Of a stretch of DNA of 64,000 nt, positions 50,909-60,270 are shown in pieces (position 1 is the stretch's first letter; every line of letters starts with the position of its first letter). Origin of the DNA: Vagococcus lutrae (GTDB taxonomy: Bacteria > Bacillota > Bacilli > Lactobacillales > Vagococcaceae); assembly GCF_003987555.1 (NCBI RefSeq), contig NZ_NGJW01000006.1, forward strand, positions 1 to 64,000, given 5' to 3'. The position numbers and the translations under genes were made by a program. Under the pieces are notes generated by a model. The model saw nothing but the letters and a program-made list of their open reading frames with translations, did not search any database and was not told the DNA's origin.

Positions 50909-51946
50909 TTACTCTGACATAGGACTATGTAAATACGCTCTAACTAAGCGTTCGGTCGCTTCGATAGAGGTTATATGAGTCCGTTCGTAAGCGTGACTGG
51001 CATCAATTCCTGCACCGACAAGCGCGTGTCTGACATCTGCGCCAGCTCTCATTGCCGCCGAAGCATCGCTACCGTAAAAAGGATAGATGTCCAGTTGATA
51101 CGGGATTGTTTCATTTTCGCAAAGTTGAACAAGATGTTGTCTTAGTCCTAAATGATAAGGACCGCTAGCATCTTTGACACAGATGGAAGCAGAGTACTCA
51201 TCCGTTTGTTGGTCATCGCCCATAGCTCCCATGTCGACCGCTAAATATTCCACAACGTTTTCATCAATGTTTGAGTTACCCCCGTAACCAATTTCTTCAT
51301 TATTTGAAAAGAAAAAGTGTGTCGTATAAGGAAGGGATGTTTTCGTTTTTGCCAATTCGACTAAAATTTGTAATAAAATGGCGACACTGACTTTATCATC
51401 TAAATGACGTGACTTAATGAACCCTGTTTCAGTTATCACTGTTCGAGGATTAAAACTAATAAAATCTCCGACTTGAATACCAAGTGCTTTAGTTTCATCG
51501 GCATTCGTGACTTTTTCGTCTAGACGAATTTCCATATTCGTTTGATTACGCTCCGCTGTTCCTGCATCAGCATAGACATGGACGCTTGTTTGATGCATTA
51601 AAATTGTTCCTGTTATTTCTTTACCACTTTGTGTGTGGATAGTGCAATATTCCCCTTCAATCGCGTTATATTTAAAGCCGCCGATTAAATCTAATTTAAT
51701 ACGGCCGTCAGGTTTAATTTGACGCACCATAGCCCCTAGGGTATCGACGTGAGCGGTCACAAAGCGCGCTTGATTCGTGTCTTGACCTGGCACAGTGACA
51801 ATGAGACTACCTTTTCGATTAAACGTTGGTTGATAGCCATGCGGGGTGAGAAAGTCACGGAGCCAAGCCATAATAGTTTGGGTGTTACCTGTTGGGGAAG
51901 GGATATTGGTCAGTTGAGAGACCAGTTGAATAGTTGAGTCTGTCAT
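50909..51946 (-). CDS. M42 family glutamyl-type aminopeptidase
   Basis: A 345-residue dodecameric-type metallopeptidase. The metal ligands and catalytic residues lie in VTAHVDTLG, HLDDKVSVA and FSNNEEIGYGG, with AYERTH near the C-terminus. The family includes PepA of lactococci and the deblocking/tetrahedral aminopeptidases, which release N-terminal residues in the cytoplasm. An AGGAGGTTTT ribosome site precedes the ATG. Monocistronic. The exact specificity is not readable. Confidence 0.88.
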   Translation of the reverse strand: MTDSTIQLVSQLTNIPSPTGNTQTIMAWLRDFLTPHGYQPTFNRKGSLIVTVPGQDTNQARFVTAHVDTLGAMVRQIKPDGRIKLDLIGGFKYNAIEGEYCTIHTQSGKEITGTILMHQTSVHVYADAGTAERNQTNMEIRLDEKVTNADETKALGIQVGDFISFNPRTVITETGFIKSRHLDDKVSVAILLQILVELAKTKTSLPYTTHFFFSNNEEIGYGGNSNIDENVVEYLAVDMGAMGDDQQTDEYSASICVKDASGPYHLGLRQHLVQLCENETIPYQLDIYPFYGSDASAAMRAGADVRHALVGAGIDASHAYERTHITSIEATERLVRAYLHSPMSE

Positions 51947-52066
51947 GAATAAAACCTCCTATGGTTAAATATTATCTCTTTAACGATAACAGAAGACGCT
52001 AAGTTTTAAAAGCGTTCTAACAACTGTAAGTGTTCTTTTTTCGGTTGTTAAGGGAAACGAAAAGGA

Positions 52067-52095
52067 TTGCATTCAATGAAAATAAGCATTACAAT
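52067..52095 (+). promoter_or_regulatory. Promoter of the MATE/MurJ-like flippase gene
   Basis: TTGCAT (52067-52072), a 17-bp spacer and TACAAT (52090-52095), about 37 bp before the ATG. Confidence 0.6.
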
Positions 52096-52132
52096 GAAAT
52101 GGACTATATGCAGAAGAAAGTTGGTTTAAAAT

Positions 52133-53776
52133 ATGAACAAACCGCAGAATTCGGTGGCCGAAACCAAGACTTTAAACTCTCAGGAGAAAATGGTGAGAGG
52201 GTCAATTTGGATGACTATCGGTAGTTTCGTTTCTCGTTTGCTAGGCGCTGCTTATATTATTCCATGGTATATTTGGATGGGAGAGCATGCGAAAGTCGCA
52301 AACAATTTATTTACTAAAGGGTACAATATTTATGCGTTATTTTTAATGATTTCAACGGCAGGGATTCCGGCAGCGATTGCAAAACAAATCTCACATTACA
52401 ACTCTTTAAATGAATATCAAATTAGTAAGCGGCTGTTTAAACGCGCACTAACGATGATGGCGATTTTTGGGGTCGTCTGTGCCAGTGTGATGTATTTCGG
52501 AGCCCCTATTTTGGCGGGAGGAAATGAAAAATTAATTCCTACCATGCGTTCACTCAGTATTGCGATTTTAATCTTTCCAGTTATGAGTACATTGAGAGGC
52601 TTTTTCCAAGGGAATCATGACATGATGCCGTCTGCTTTATCTCAAATTGTCGAACAAATTGCGCGTGTCATTTATATGTTGGTCGCGACGTATACGATTA
52701 TGCAAGTGATGAAAGGCGACTATGTTAAAGCAGTGACACATAGTACGTTTGCCGCTTTTATCGGTGCTTTGGCTGCGCTCGGGTTATTAAGTTGGTTTTA
52801 TTTTAGATATAACAAGACGTTCAAAACATTGGAAGCTCAAAGTGCTAATCAAGTAGAGGTGCCACAAAATGAACTGATGCTGAATATTATTAAAGAAGCG
52901 ATTCCGTTTATTATTATAGGCTCGGCTATTACTTTCTTTAAAATATTTGACCAGTACACGTTTGAACCAATTTTAAAATCGTTAACGAACTTTTCAGATA
53001 TGCAAGTAGGCGAGTTATTCACGTTGTTCAGTGCCAACCCGGACAAGCTGACGATGATTACCATTTCGTTGGCGACGTCGATTGCTGTCACAAGTCTACC
53101 TTTGGTAACAGAGGCCTTTACGGTGAAAGACCGTGTGGGATTAGCAAAGCTGGTAAGTGATAATATTCAATTATTTTTCTTTGTGATGTTGCCTTCAACG
53201 TTTGGGATGATTGTGTTATCTTATCCGTTAAACACCATGTTTTATGAAGCAGATGCACTGGGAACGTCGCTTTTAGTTGAAGCTGCTTTGGTAGGGATAG
53301 TCCTTGGTTTTTATATTATTACCTCAACGACGCTTCAAGGATTATACGGTAATCAAATTGCTATTCGTATATTAGGTGTCGGATTTTTAATCAAAGTGTT
53401 ATTACAGTATCCAGCTATCTGGTTATTTGAATCGTACGGACCGTTATTAGCGACCGGGATTGCCTTTTTAATCGCAGCATTGTTAAATGTGAGAGAAATC
53501 TATCATTTAACTCAATTTGATAGAGGATTAACTGCACGTCGAACGTTATTAATCTTTATTATAACGTTAGTCATGACGTTGGTTGCTTGGTTGACACGAC
53601 AAGGTTTATATTTGTTGCTATCACCGACACGTAAGTTCCAAGCGTTTTTAATTATTCTTTTAGTTGCGGTTATAGGAATAGCTCTTTATGGCTACATCAC
53701 GTTAAAGATTCGTTTAGCAGATAAATTATTAGGCCCTAAAGTGGCAAAATTAAGAACACGATTTCATATTAATTAA
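52133..53776 (+). CDS. Polysaccharide/lipid II flippase-like membrane protein (SpoVB/YtgP/MurJ type)
   Basis: A 547-residue protein with about 14 predicted membrane helices, belonging to the MVF/MOP exporter superfamily. VRGSIWMTIGSFVSRLLGAAYIIPW at the start and the STAGIPAAIAKQIS block are typical of YtgP/SpoVB proteins, several of which flip lipid-linked wall precursors. The ATG at 52133 has only a weak ribosome site (GAAAG). A longer overlapping frame at 52030 is out of frame and not coding. It probably supports cell-wall precursor export. Confidence 0.85.
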   Translation: MNKPQNSVAETKTLNSQEKMVRGSIWMTIGSFVSRLLGAAYIIPWYIWMGEHAKVANNLFTKGYNIYALFLMISTAGIPAAIAKQISHYNSLNEYQISKRLFKRALTMMAIFGVVCASVMYFGAPILAGGNEKLIPTMRSLSIAILIFPVMSTLRGFFQGNHDMMPSALSQIVEQIARVIYMLVATYTIMQVMKGDYVKAVTHSTFAAFIGALAALGLLSWFYFRYNKTFKTLEAQSANQVEVPQNELMLNIIKEAIPFIIIGSAITFFKIFDQYTFEPILKSLTNFSDMQVGELFTLFSANPDKLTMITISLATSIAVTSLPLVTEAFTVKDRVGLAKLVSDNIQLFFFVMLPSTFGMIVLSYPLNTMFYEADALGTSLLVEAALVGIVLGFYIITSTTLQGLYGNQIAIRILGVGFLIKVLLQYPAIWLFESYGPLLATGIAFLIAALLNVREIYHLTQFDRGLTARRTLLIFIITLVMTLVAWLTRQGLYLLLSPTRKFQAFLIILLVAVIGIALYGYITLKIRLADKLLGPKVAKLRTRFHIN

Positions 53777-53835
53777 AAGATTGAAGAAAGTTACTCTTAG
53801 TGGGGTAGCTTTTTTTCATAGAAAGTGAGCGTTAT

Positions 53836-54555
53836 ATGCGATTAGATAAATTATTAAGTGAAGTAGGATATGGTAGTCGAAAAGAAGTAAAACAACTATT
53901 GAAAAAAAGCCATGTTACAGTGGATGGGGTACGTCAGCGAGATGGAAAATACCAAGTAAATCCTGACGAACAAGTAATATGTGTTGAAGGTGAGCAACTA
54001 TTTTATGAAGCAGATGTCTATCTTTTGCTACATAAACCAATGGGGGTTATTTCGGCGACAGAAGATCCACGGCATCGTACGGTACTTGACTTGTTACCTG
54101 CTGATTATCAAAAAAGAGGGATTTTTCCAGTAGGACGTTTAGATAAAGACACGACGGGTTTATTGTTATTAACGAATAATGGTGATTTAGCTCACGCATT
54201 ACTGTCTCCGAAAAAGAAAGTGCCAAAAACGTATTGGGCAAAAATAGCAGGAGTGGTAACAGAAGCCGATGTCACTTTATTTAAACAAGGGATGACTATT
54301 TCTGGTAACGAGTCAGTCGCGCCAGCACACTTAGTTATTGAAGAAGTGGATGAACAGGAACAAACGTCGGAAATTCGTTTAACGATTACTGAAGGGAAGT
54401 TTCATCAAGTAAAGCGGATGTTTGAAGCAGTTGATAAAAAAGTATTGCTCCTTCATCGGGAAACGATGGGGCCTTTAAAACTAACCGAAGATTTGACGGT
54501 TGGGACGTTTCGTGCTTTAACAACTGCCGAAAAACAAGCATTAGCCATTATATAA
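53836..54555 (+). CDS. rsuA: rRNA pseudouridine synthase, RsuA family
   Basis: A 239-residue enzyme with an N-terminal S4 RNA-binding domain (RLDKLLSEVGYGSRKEVKQLL) and a catalytic domain with GRLDKDTTGLLLLTN (catalytic Asp) and KFHQVKRMFEA. It probably makes pseudouridine 516 in 16S rRNA. Length is normal. The terminator follows at 54561. Confidence 0.9.
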   Translation: MRLDKLLSEVGYGSRKEVKQLLKKSHVTVDGVRQRDGKYQVNPDEQVICVEGEQLFYEADVYLLLHKPMGVISATEDPRHRTVLDLLPADYQKRGIFPVGRLDKDTTGLLLLTNNGDLAHALLSPKKKVPKTYWAKIAGVVTEADVTLFKQGMTISGNESVAPAHLVIEEVDEQEQTSEIRLTITEGKFHQVKRMFEAVDKKVLLLHRETMGPLKLTEDLTVGTFRALTTAEKQALAII

Positions 54556-54560
54556 ATAGA

Positions 54561-54594
54561 AGTAGTCTCTTTTTTTAATGAGACTGCTTTTTTT
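54561..54594 (+). terminator. Terminator after rsuA
   Basis: AGTAGTCTC pairs with GAGACTGCT (one G-T pair), followed by T residues. Confidence 0.82.
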
Positions 54595-54613
54595 AAGCAT
54601 AAAAGTTGAATAC

Positions 54614-54632
54614 ATACCCCGTACGGTATAAT
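54614..54632 (+). promoter_or_regulatory. CstR-type operator over the -10 box of the persulfide operon
   Basis: ATACCCCGTACGGTAT (54614-54629) is an imperfect palindrome with nested ATACC/GGTAT and CCGTACGG symmetry, resembling the CsoR/CstR family operators. It overlaps a perfect TATAAT (54627-54632). The CstR-type repressor encoded at the end of this operon is the likely binder. Confidence 0.72.
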
Positions 54633-54668
54633 ATGATTTTATCTTGAAAAAACAAAGGGAGGAACTTT

Positions 54669-54983
54669 ATGTTTTTATTTAACCGTGGCCCATCGATTTC
54701 AGCAAAGGAATTGGAAGGGAAATTATCAGAAAGACCAACTATTGTCGATATTCGTCAGAAAGATGCGTTCCGTATGGGGCATATACCTGGTGCGCAACAT
54801 ATGACATTAGATAAATTACACCGTATGAAAGTGAAAGAAGGAGAACCTGTTTACGTCGTATGTTATTCAGGTATGAATAGTAAACAAGGTGTTCAAGTAT
54901 TAGAGAGTCGTGGTATTAAGGCTTACAGCGTTAAAGGCGGCATGAATGGATGGACAGGACCTGTTAAAGGAGGAAATGTATAG
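54669..54983 (+). CDS. Single-domain rhodanese-like sulfurtransferase
   Basis: A 104-residue rhodanese fold with the active-site loop VCYSGMNS (Cys65), which carries persulfide. IVDIRQKDAFRMGHIPGA is the conserved first half. It moves sulfane sulfur between thiols in the cytoplasm. It is the first gene of a three-gene operon with the CoA-disulfide reductase fusion (stop codon adjacent to its ATG) and CstR, preceded by the operator at 54614. GGGAGGAAC is the ribosome site. Confidence 0.9.
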   Translation: MFLFNRGPSISAKELEGKLSERPTIVDIRQKDAFRMGHIPGAQHMTLDKLHRMKVKEGEPVYVVCYSGMNSKQGVQVLESRGIKAYSVKGGMNGWTGPVKGGNV

Positions 54984-56630
54984 ATGAAAGTGATTATTGT
55001 AGGTGGCGTTGCTGGTGGGATGTCAGCAGCTACTCGTTTAAGACGTTTAAATGAACAAGCAGAAATTATCGTAGTGGAAAAAGGCCCGCATGTCTCTTTT
55101 GCAAACTGTGGCTTACCGTATCATGTTTCAGGAGAGATAGCTGACCGTGAGTCGCTGTTGCTCCATACTCCCGATAGTTTAAAAGCTCGTTTTAATCTTG
55201 ATGTACGTGTCTCTAGCGAAGTGACGGAAATCAACCCTGATAATAAAAAAGTCGCAATTAAAAAAGGTGAGGAAACTTACTGGGAAACTTATGACTCACT
55301 TATTTTATCTCCAGGAGCACGTCCATTTATTCCTCCGATTGAAGGATTGGCAGAGGCGAAAAATGTCTTCAGTTTGAGAAATGTTCCTGATTTAGATAAA
55401 ATCATGACTTACGTTAAAGAAACACAACCGAAAAAAGCTTTAGTGATTGGGGCTGGATTCATTGGTTTAGAGATGGTTGAAAACTTAGCCGAAACTGGTA
55501 TGGAAGTGACGTTAGTCGAAAAAGCTCCTCACGTCTTACCGCCTTTAGATGAAGAAATGGCAGCATTTGTCCAAAAAGAACTAGTGGAAAATGATATTCG
55601 CGTGATTTTAGGACAATCAGCAGTTGGCTTTGAAAACGAAGGTAAAACTGTTCGTCTAGAAGATGGTAGTTTACTAGAAACAGATTTAGTGATTATGTCT
55701 GTCGGAGTTTTACCAGAAAATGGTTTAGCTGAATCAGCTGGAATTGAATTAGGAATGCGTGGCGGTATTTTAGTAGACGAGCATTATCAAACAAACGTTT
55801 CTGACATTTACGCGGTTGGGGATGCGATTATTGTTAAGCAACAAATTACAGGAGAAGATGCGATGATTTCACTGGCCTCTCCTGCTAACCGTCAAGGTCG
55901 CCAAGTGGCAGATATTATTTCAGGTGTAAAACGTAAAAATAAAGGCAGCATTGGAACAGCGATTGTTCGTGTCTTTAATATGAGTGCGGCTTCGACTGGT
56001 TTAAGTGAGCGTCAGGCTAAAATGGCTGGTTTAAACTATGCAGTTGCTCATACACGTGGAGCTGACCATGCTAGTTACTATCCAGGTTCTACGCCAGTGA
56101 CTTTAAAATTAGTCTTTAATCCAGAAACCGGTCAAATTTACGGTGCACAAGGTGTCGGAATTAAAGGGGTAGATAAGCGTATTGATGTATTAGCTACAAC
56201 GATTAAAGGCGGTTTAACTGTGGAAGATTTACCAGAGTTAGAATTGACCTATGCGCCACCATTTGGCGTTGCTAAAGACCCTGTCAATATGATTGGCTAT
56301 GTGGCGTTAAACGTCATCGAAGGATTGACGACGTTAGTGCAATGGCATGAAGTAGAAGAAAAATTAGCACAAGGGGCTAAAATACTCGACGTACGTGTGC
56401 CAGATGAATTTACAGCGGGAGAATTTAAAGAAGCGGTTCACATTCCATTACCGCAATTACGTGAGCGTTTATCAGAATTAGATAAAGGCACACATTATAT
56501 GATTGCTTGTGCGAGTGGTCAGCGTAGCTACATGGCTGAACGTGTATTAGTGCAGGAAGGTTATGATGTTAGCAATATGTCTGGTTCGTTTGCTATTTAC
56601 AGTGTAGTAAAACCTGATATGATTAAATAA
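54984..56630 (+). CDS. CoA-disulfide/CoA-persulfide reductase with C-terminal rhodanese domain
   Basis: A 548-residue fusion. Residues 1 to about 445 form an FAD/NADPH disulfide reductase (GGVAGGMSAATRLRR, the single active Cys42 in SFANCGLPYHVSG, VIGAGFIGLEMVE, YAVGDAI). Residues about 455-548 form a rhodanese domain with the loop IACASGQRS. It reduces CoA disulfide or CoA persulfide and handles the released sulfane sulfur, as studied for the related enterococcal enzyme. It lies between the small rhodanese and CstR genes. Confidence 0.92.
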   Translation: MKVIIVGGVAGGMSAATRLRRLNEQAEIIVVEKGPHVSFANCGLPYHVSGEIADRESLLLHTPDSLKARFNLDVRVSSEVTEINPDNKKVAIKKGEETYWETYDSLILSPGARPFIPPIEGLAEAKNVFSLRNVPDLDKIMTYVKETQPKKALVIGAGFIGLEMVENLAETGMEVTLVEKAPHVLPPLDEEMAAFVQKELVENDIRVILGQSAVGFENEGKTVRLEDGSLLETDLVIMSVGVLPENGLAESAGIELGMRGGILVDEHYQTNVSDIYAVGDAIIVKQQITGEDAMISLASPANRQGRQVADIISGVKRKNKGSIGTAIVRVFNMSAASTGLSERQAKMAGLNYAVAHTRGADHASYYPGSTPVTLKLVFNPETGQIYGAQGVGIKGVDKRIDVLATTIKGGLTVEDLPELELTYAPPFGVAKDPVNMIGYVALNVIEGLTTLVQWHEVEEKLAQGAKILDVRVPDEFTAGEFKEAVHIPLPQLRERLSELDKGTHYMIACASGQRSYMAERVLVQEGYDVSNMSGSFAIYSVVKPDMIK

Positions 56631-56644
56631 AGCAGGTGATAAAA

Positions 56645-56902
56645 ATGCAATGCGATCAACGAATTATGAATCGTATGCGACGGGCTGAAGGACAAATGCG
56701 TGGTATTCAAAAAATGATGCTTGAAGAAAAAGAGTGTTACGATATCATGATGCAACTTTCAGCCGTTCGGTCGGGTATCGATAATATTATGGGAATTATG
56801 GCAGCAGAAAATATCAAAGACTGCTATGAAAATCCTTTAGAAGATGAACAGGCACAAGCCGAGCGACTTGCGCAAGCCGTCCAAATGATTCAAAAATTAT
56901 AA
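56645..56902 (+). CDS. cstR: CstR-type persulfide-sensing repressor (CsoR family)
   Basis: An 85-residue all-helical DUF156 repressor. With the ATG at 56645 (behind AGGTGAT) the two conserved cysteines are Cys31 and Cys60, exactly the pair used by staphylococcal CstR to sense persulfides. Residue 56, where copper-sensing CsoR has a His ligand, is Asn, so copper sensing is unlikely. It represses the operon through the 54614 operator and releases it when the cysteines become cross-linked by sulfane sulfur. The start at 56636 (GTG) would shift this numbering by three. Confidence 0.88.
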   Translation: MQCDQRIMNRMRRAEGQMRGIQKMMLEEKECYDIMMQLSAVRSGIDNIMGIMAAENIKDCYENPLEDEQAQAERLAQAVQMIQKL

Positions 56903-56905
56903 GGG

Positions 56906-56944
56906 AAAATCAAACTTAAGAGAAATCTTAAGTTTGATTTTTTT
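56906..56944 (+). terminator. Terminator of the persulfide operon
   Basis: AAAATCAAACTTAAGA, GAAA tetraloop, TCTTAAGTTTGATTTT and T residues. Confidence 0.92.
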
Positions 56945-57017
56945 CTTTCTCTGATTAGTTTACAAGGCGGAATGAATCTTATAGACTTAAGAAATAGGGA
57001 AGGGGAGTAAAAGAGAT

Positions 57018-57551
57018 ATGAAACGAAAACGAGGATTTGAAGTTATCCGTGATTATCAAGGAAAAGTAAACTTACCGAAACGAGCAACAAAAGGGGCAGC
57101 AGGTTATGATTTTGAGGCAGCAGAAGAAGTCATTATACCAAGTGTTTGGAAAGGCCAACTTGTTGAAATAGCTAAGTTAATTTGGCAAGGAAAAGGTGAA
57201 GGGAAAGAGGCTGAATGGCAAGCTATGTTAAAGCCCGTTCTGGTTCCAACCGGTATTAAAGCCTATATGCAAGAAGATGAATATTTACAATTAGCTAACC
57301 GCTCTAGTAATCCTTTGAAAAACTTTATAGTATTACCGAACGGCGTGGGAATTATTGATGCAGATTATTATAACAATGAAAAAAATGAAGGACATATTAT
57401 GTTCCAATTTTTAAATTTTGGCTTAACAGATAAAGTGATAAAAAAAGGCGACCGAATCGGCCAAGGTATCTTTTTACCTTTTTTAAAAGCAGATGATGAC
57501 CAAGCAGATGGAAAACGAACGGGTGGTTTTGGTTCTTCTGGCCAGCGCTAA
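57018..57551 (+). CDS. dut: dUTP diphosphatase with an internal insertion
   Basis: A 177-residue trimeric-type dUTPase. Motif 1 AAGYDFEA, motif 2 ANRSSNPL, motif 3 GVGIIDADYYNN, motif 4 KGDRIGQGIF and the C-terminal motif 5 RTGGFGSSG are in order. About 25-30 extra residues (around 50-75, with KLIWQGKGEGKEAEWQ) lengthen it over the usual 145. This longer form is seen in some lactobacilli and their phages. It keeps dUTP low and supplies dUMP. AGGGGAG is the ribosome site. Confidence 0.9.
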   Translation: MKRKRGFEVIRDYQGKVNLPKRATKGAAGYDFEAAEEVIIPSVWKGQLVEIAKLIWQGKGEGKEAEWQAMLKPVLVPTGIKAYMQEDEYLQLANRSSNPLKNFIVLPNGVGIIDADYYNNEKNEGHIMFQFLNFGLTDKVIKKGDRIGQGIFLPFLKADDDQADGKRTGGFGSSGQR

Positions 57552-57655
57552 GACTTCATCAAAGTTTCATGAAATGATTATGGGTTGTCTACACAAAAGT
57601 CACGTGTCTTATGTTAAAATATAGGAATAAACGTGCATAGAAATGAGGAGAAATC

Positions 57656-59026
57656 GTGGCGAAAAAGCAACGTACACAATTTGAATGTCAAGCATGCGGT
57701 TACATTTCTCCTAAATATTTAGGTAGATGCCCTAACTGCGGTGCTTGGAATGAAATGATGGAAGTGAAGATACAAGAAGAACCTGACCGTCATAGTCGCG
57801 TCAGCCTAGCTGGCAAGCGAACAACGGCTAAGCGATTAACAGAAGTGGCGATGGAAAAAGAACCCCGTGTAAAAACACAAATGGACGAGCTTAATCGTGT
57901 GTTGGGTGGTGGCGTTGTTCCCGGGTCACTTGTTTTAATTGGTGGAGACCCAGGGATTGGGAAATCTACGTTATTACTACAAGTTTCGCAACAGCTTAAT
58001 CAAGCTGATGGCGTGGTTTTATACGTGTCTGGCGAAGAAAGTGCTGAGCAGATAAAAATGCGTGCGGAGCGTTTAGGGATTAAAGGCGATGATTTTTATA
58101 TTTATCCAGAAACAGATATGTCTCAGATACGTCAAACTATCGAAGACTTACAACCAGACTATGTCATCATTGATTCCATCCAGACGATGATGCAACCGGA
58201 GATAGCCAGTGCATCAGGTAGTGTGAGCCAAGTCCGAGAAACGACTGCTGAGTTGATGCAAATCGCTAAAACTAATCATATTGCTATTTTTATCGTAGGC
58301 CATGTGACAAAGGAAGGCGCCTTAGCAGGTCCTAGAATGTTAGAACATATGGTAGATACGGTGTTGTATTTTGAAGGGGATCGTCATCATACCTTTCGAA
58401 TTTTGCGAGCGGTAAAAAACCGTTTTGGATCAACAAATGAGATTGGCATATTTGAGATGGTGGAGTCAGGCTTACAGGAAGTCTTAAATCCTTCTGAAGT
58501 CTTCTTAGAAGAGCGATTAGACGGTGCGACTGGCTCGGCGATTGTGGTGTCGATGGAAGGCAGTCGTCCGATTTTAGCAGAAGTGCAAGCTCTTGTATCT
58601 CCTACTTTATTTGGAAACGCAAAGCGGACAGCGACTGGGTTAGATTATAACCGGGTGTCACTGATTATGGCAGTGTTAGAAAAACGAGCCGGTCTTTTGT
58701 TGCAAAATCAAGATGCGTATTTAAAAGCTGCTGGTGGTGTTAAGCTAGATGAACCGGCGATTGACTTAGCCATTGCGATGAGTATCGCTTCGAGCTACAA
58801 AGATACGGGAACTAGTGCTACCGAGTGTTTTATTGGCGAAATTGGTTTGACCGGTGAAGTGCGACGGGTGAATCGGATTGATCAACGCATTAGAGAAGCT
58901 CAAAAGTTAGGCTTTAAAAAAGTGTACGTACCAAAAAACAATTTACATGGATATACACCGCCAGCTGATATTGAAGTGGTTGGAATTGCCACCTTATCAG
59001 AAGCGTTAAGAAAAGTTTTTCCTTAA
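57656..59026 (+). CDS. radA: DNA repair protein RadA
   Basis: A 456-residue RecA-like branch-migration helicase. The N-terminal zinc finger (CQACGY...CPNCGAW), Walker [11 protein letters not shown], the RadA-specific KNRFGSTNE block and the C-terminal Lon-like domain are all visible. It starts with GTG (57656) behind GAGGAG. It processes recombination intermediates. yacL follows 18 bp later, as in many Firmicutes. Confidence 0.95.
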   Translation: MAKKQRTQFECQACGYISPKYLGRCPNCGAWNEMMEVKIQEEPDRHSRVSLAGKRTTAKRLTEVAMEKEPRVKTQMDELNRVLGGGVVPGSLVLIGGDPGIGKSTLLLQVSQQLNQADGVVLYVSGEESAEQIKMRAERLGIKGDDFYIYPETDMSQIRQTIEDLQPDYVIIDSIQTMMQPEIASASGSVSQVRETTAELMQIAKTNHIAIFIVGHVTKEGALAGPRMLEHMVDTVLYFEGDRHHTFRILRAVKNRFGSTNEIGIFEMVESGLQEVLNPSEVFLEERLDGATGSAIVVSMEGSRPILAEVQALVSPTLFGNAKRTATGLDYNRVSLIMAVLEKRAGLLLQNQDAYLKAAGGVKLDEPAIDLAIAMSIASSYKDTGTSATECFIGEIGLTGEVRRVNRIDQRIREAQKLGFKKVYVPKNNLHGYTPPADIEVVGIATLSEALRKVFP

Positions 59027-59044
59027 TTTGAAAGGAGGTAGAAA

Positions 59045-60175
59045 ATGTTAAAGAAAGTCTATAATTTACTTTTTGTCATAGCAGGCGTTAGTTTAGGTGT
59101 GACCATGCTACCTGCGGCGTGGGCTCTGATTGATTTAGAGTTAAATAAAACCATTAATAATCCTTTTACCAATGGTGTGATTGGGGCGTTAATATTTTTA
59201 GTCTTAGCCTTAGTTACTAGTCCCTCATTTTTCAAAGCCTTACGCAAATTAGAGGAAGCGATTAGTAAAAAAAGCTCACAATACTTGTTGTTTGGCGCTA
59301 TTGGGACGATTATTGGTTTATTATTAGGGGTGCTCGGGTCATTCCCTCTTTATAGTATCGATATACCTTTTATCAGTAACGTGTTACCTGCATTTATTTT
59401 AGTTATTTTAGGATTCTTAGGATTCAATATCGGAACGAGCAAGATGGATGAGTGGCGTAAAATGCTTAGTCCTAAAAATCGTCGTAATCAAGAGGATGTC
59501 CTGGAGAGAAAAGCCGATGAGGCGTTTCGTCGTTATAAAATATTAGATACAAGCGTTATTATTGATGGTCGTATCTATGATATTGCGAAAACAGGCTTTA
59601 TCGAAGGCACATTGCTTATCCCTAACTTCGTTTTATACGAACTTCAGTTTATCGCGGATTCGGGTGATAGCTTGAAGCGCGTACGTGGACGTCGTGGTTT
59701 AGATATTTTAAATGCTTTACAAAAAGAAGAAAGCGTCGATGTTGAAATGTACGATGGTGATTTTGAAGATATTACCGAAGTCGATAGTAAACTCATTCGC
59801 TTGGCAAAACTACTGGATGGCGTGTTAGTGACAAATGATTACAACCTTAATAAAGTGTCTGAATTTCAAAATGTTCCCGTTCTGAATATTAACGCACTTG
59901 CCAATGCAGTGAAGCCGGTTGTGATTCCGGGTGAGCATATGCGAGTCTTAGTCGTTAAGGATGGGACGGAGCGTCAACAAGGGGTTGCCTATCTCGATGA
60001 TGGTACGATGATTGTCGTAGAGGACGGCCAACACTATATGAACAAAGAAATCGAAGTAGTCGTGACAAGCGCCTTGCAAACAGCAGCTGGTCGCATGATT
60101 TTTGCAAAACCAGCGCATGCGCAAAAGGGTATTAATCAAACGAATAAAGAAAATCACTCGGAAAAGAAAAAATAA
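59045..60175 (+). CDS. yacL: PIN/TRAM domain membrane protein YacL
   Basis: A 376-residue protein with four N-terminal membrane helices (about residues 5-130), a PIN nuclease domain (LDTSVIIDGRIYDIA, FVLYELQFIAD, VLVTNDYNLNK with the acidic metal ligands) and a C-terminal TRAM RNA-binding domain. It is probably a membrane-tethered RNase. Its target is unknown. Position between radA and gltX is conserved in Firmicutes. Confidence 0.92.
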   Translation: MLKKVYNLLFVIAGVSLGVTMLPAAWALIDLELNKTINNPFTNGVIGALIFLVLALVTSPSFFKALRKLEEAISKKSSQYLLFGAIGTIIGLLLGVLGSFPLYSIDIPFISNVLPAFILVILGFLGFNIGTSKMDEWRKMLSPKNRRNQEDVLERKADEAFRRYKILDTSVIIDGRIYDIAKTGFIEGTLLIPNFVLYELQFIADSGDSLKRVRGRRGLDILNALQKEESVDVEMYDGDFEDITEVDSKLIRLAKLLDGVLVTNDYNLNKVSEFQNVPVLNINALANAVKPVVIPGEHMRVLVVKDGTERQQGVAYLDDGTMIVVEDGQHYMNKEIEVVVTSALQTAAGRMIFAKPAHAQKGINQTNKENHSEKKK

Positions 60176-60270
60176 CAGTCATATGAAGGAATCTTCCTTT
60201 ACTAAATCTGAAAATACTTGTAAACTTTAGACGTAAGCTGTTCATTACAGCATGGAGGAGAGAAATAACA

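Noticed and set aside
52030-52224. 64-codon plus-strand frame before the flippase gene
   Set aside because: It spans the predicted promoter and overlaps the flippase start out of frame, without a ribosome site.
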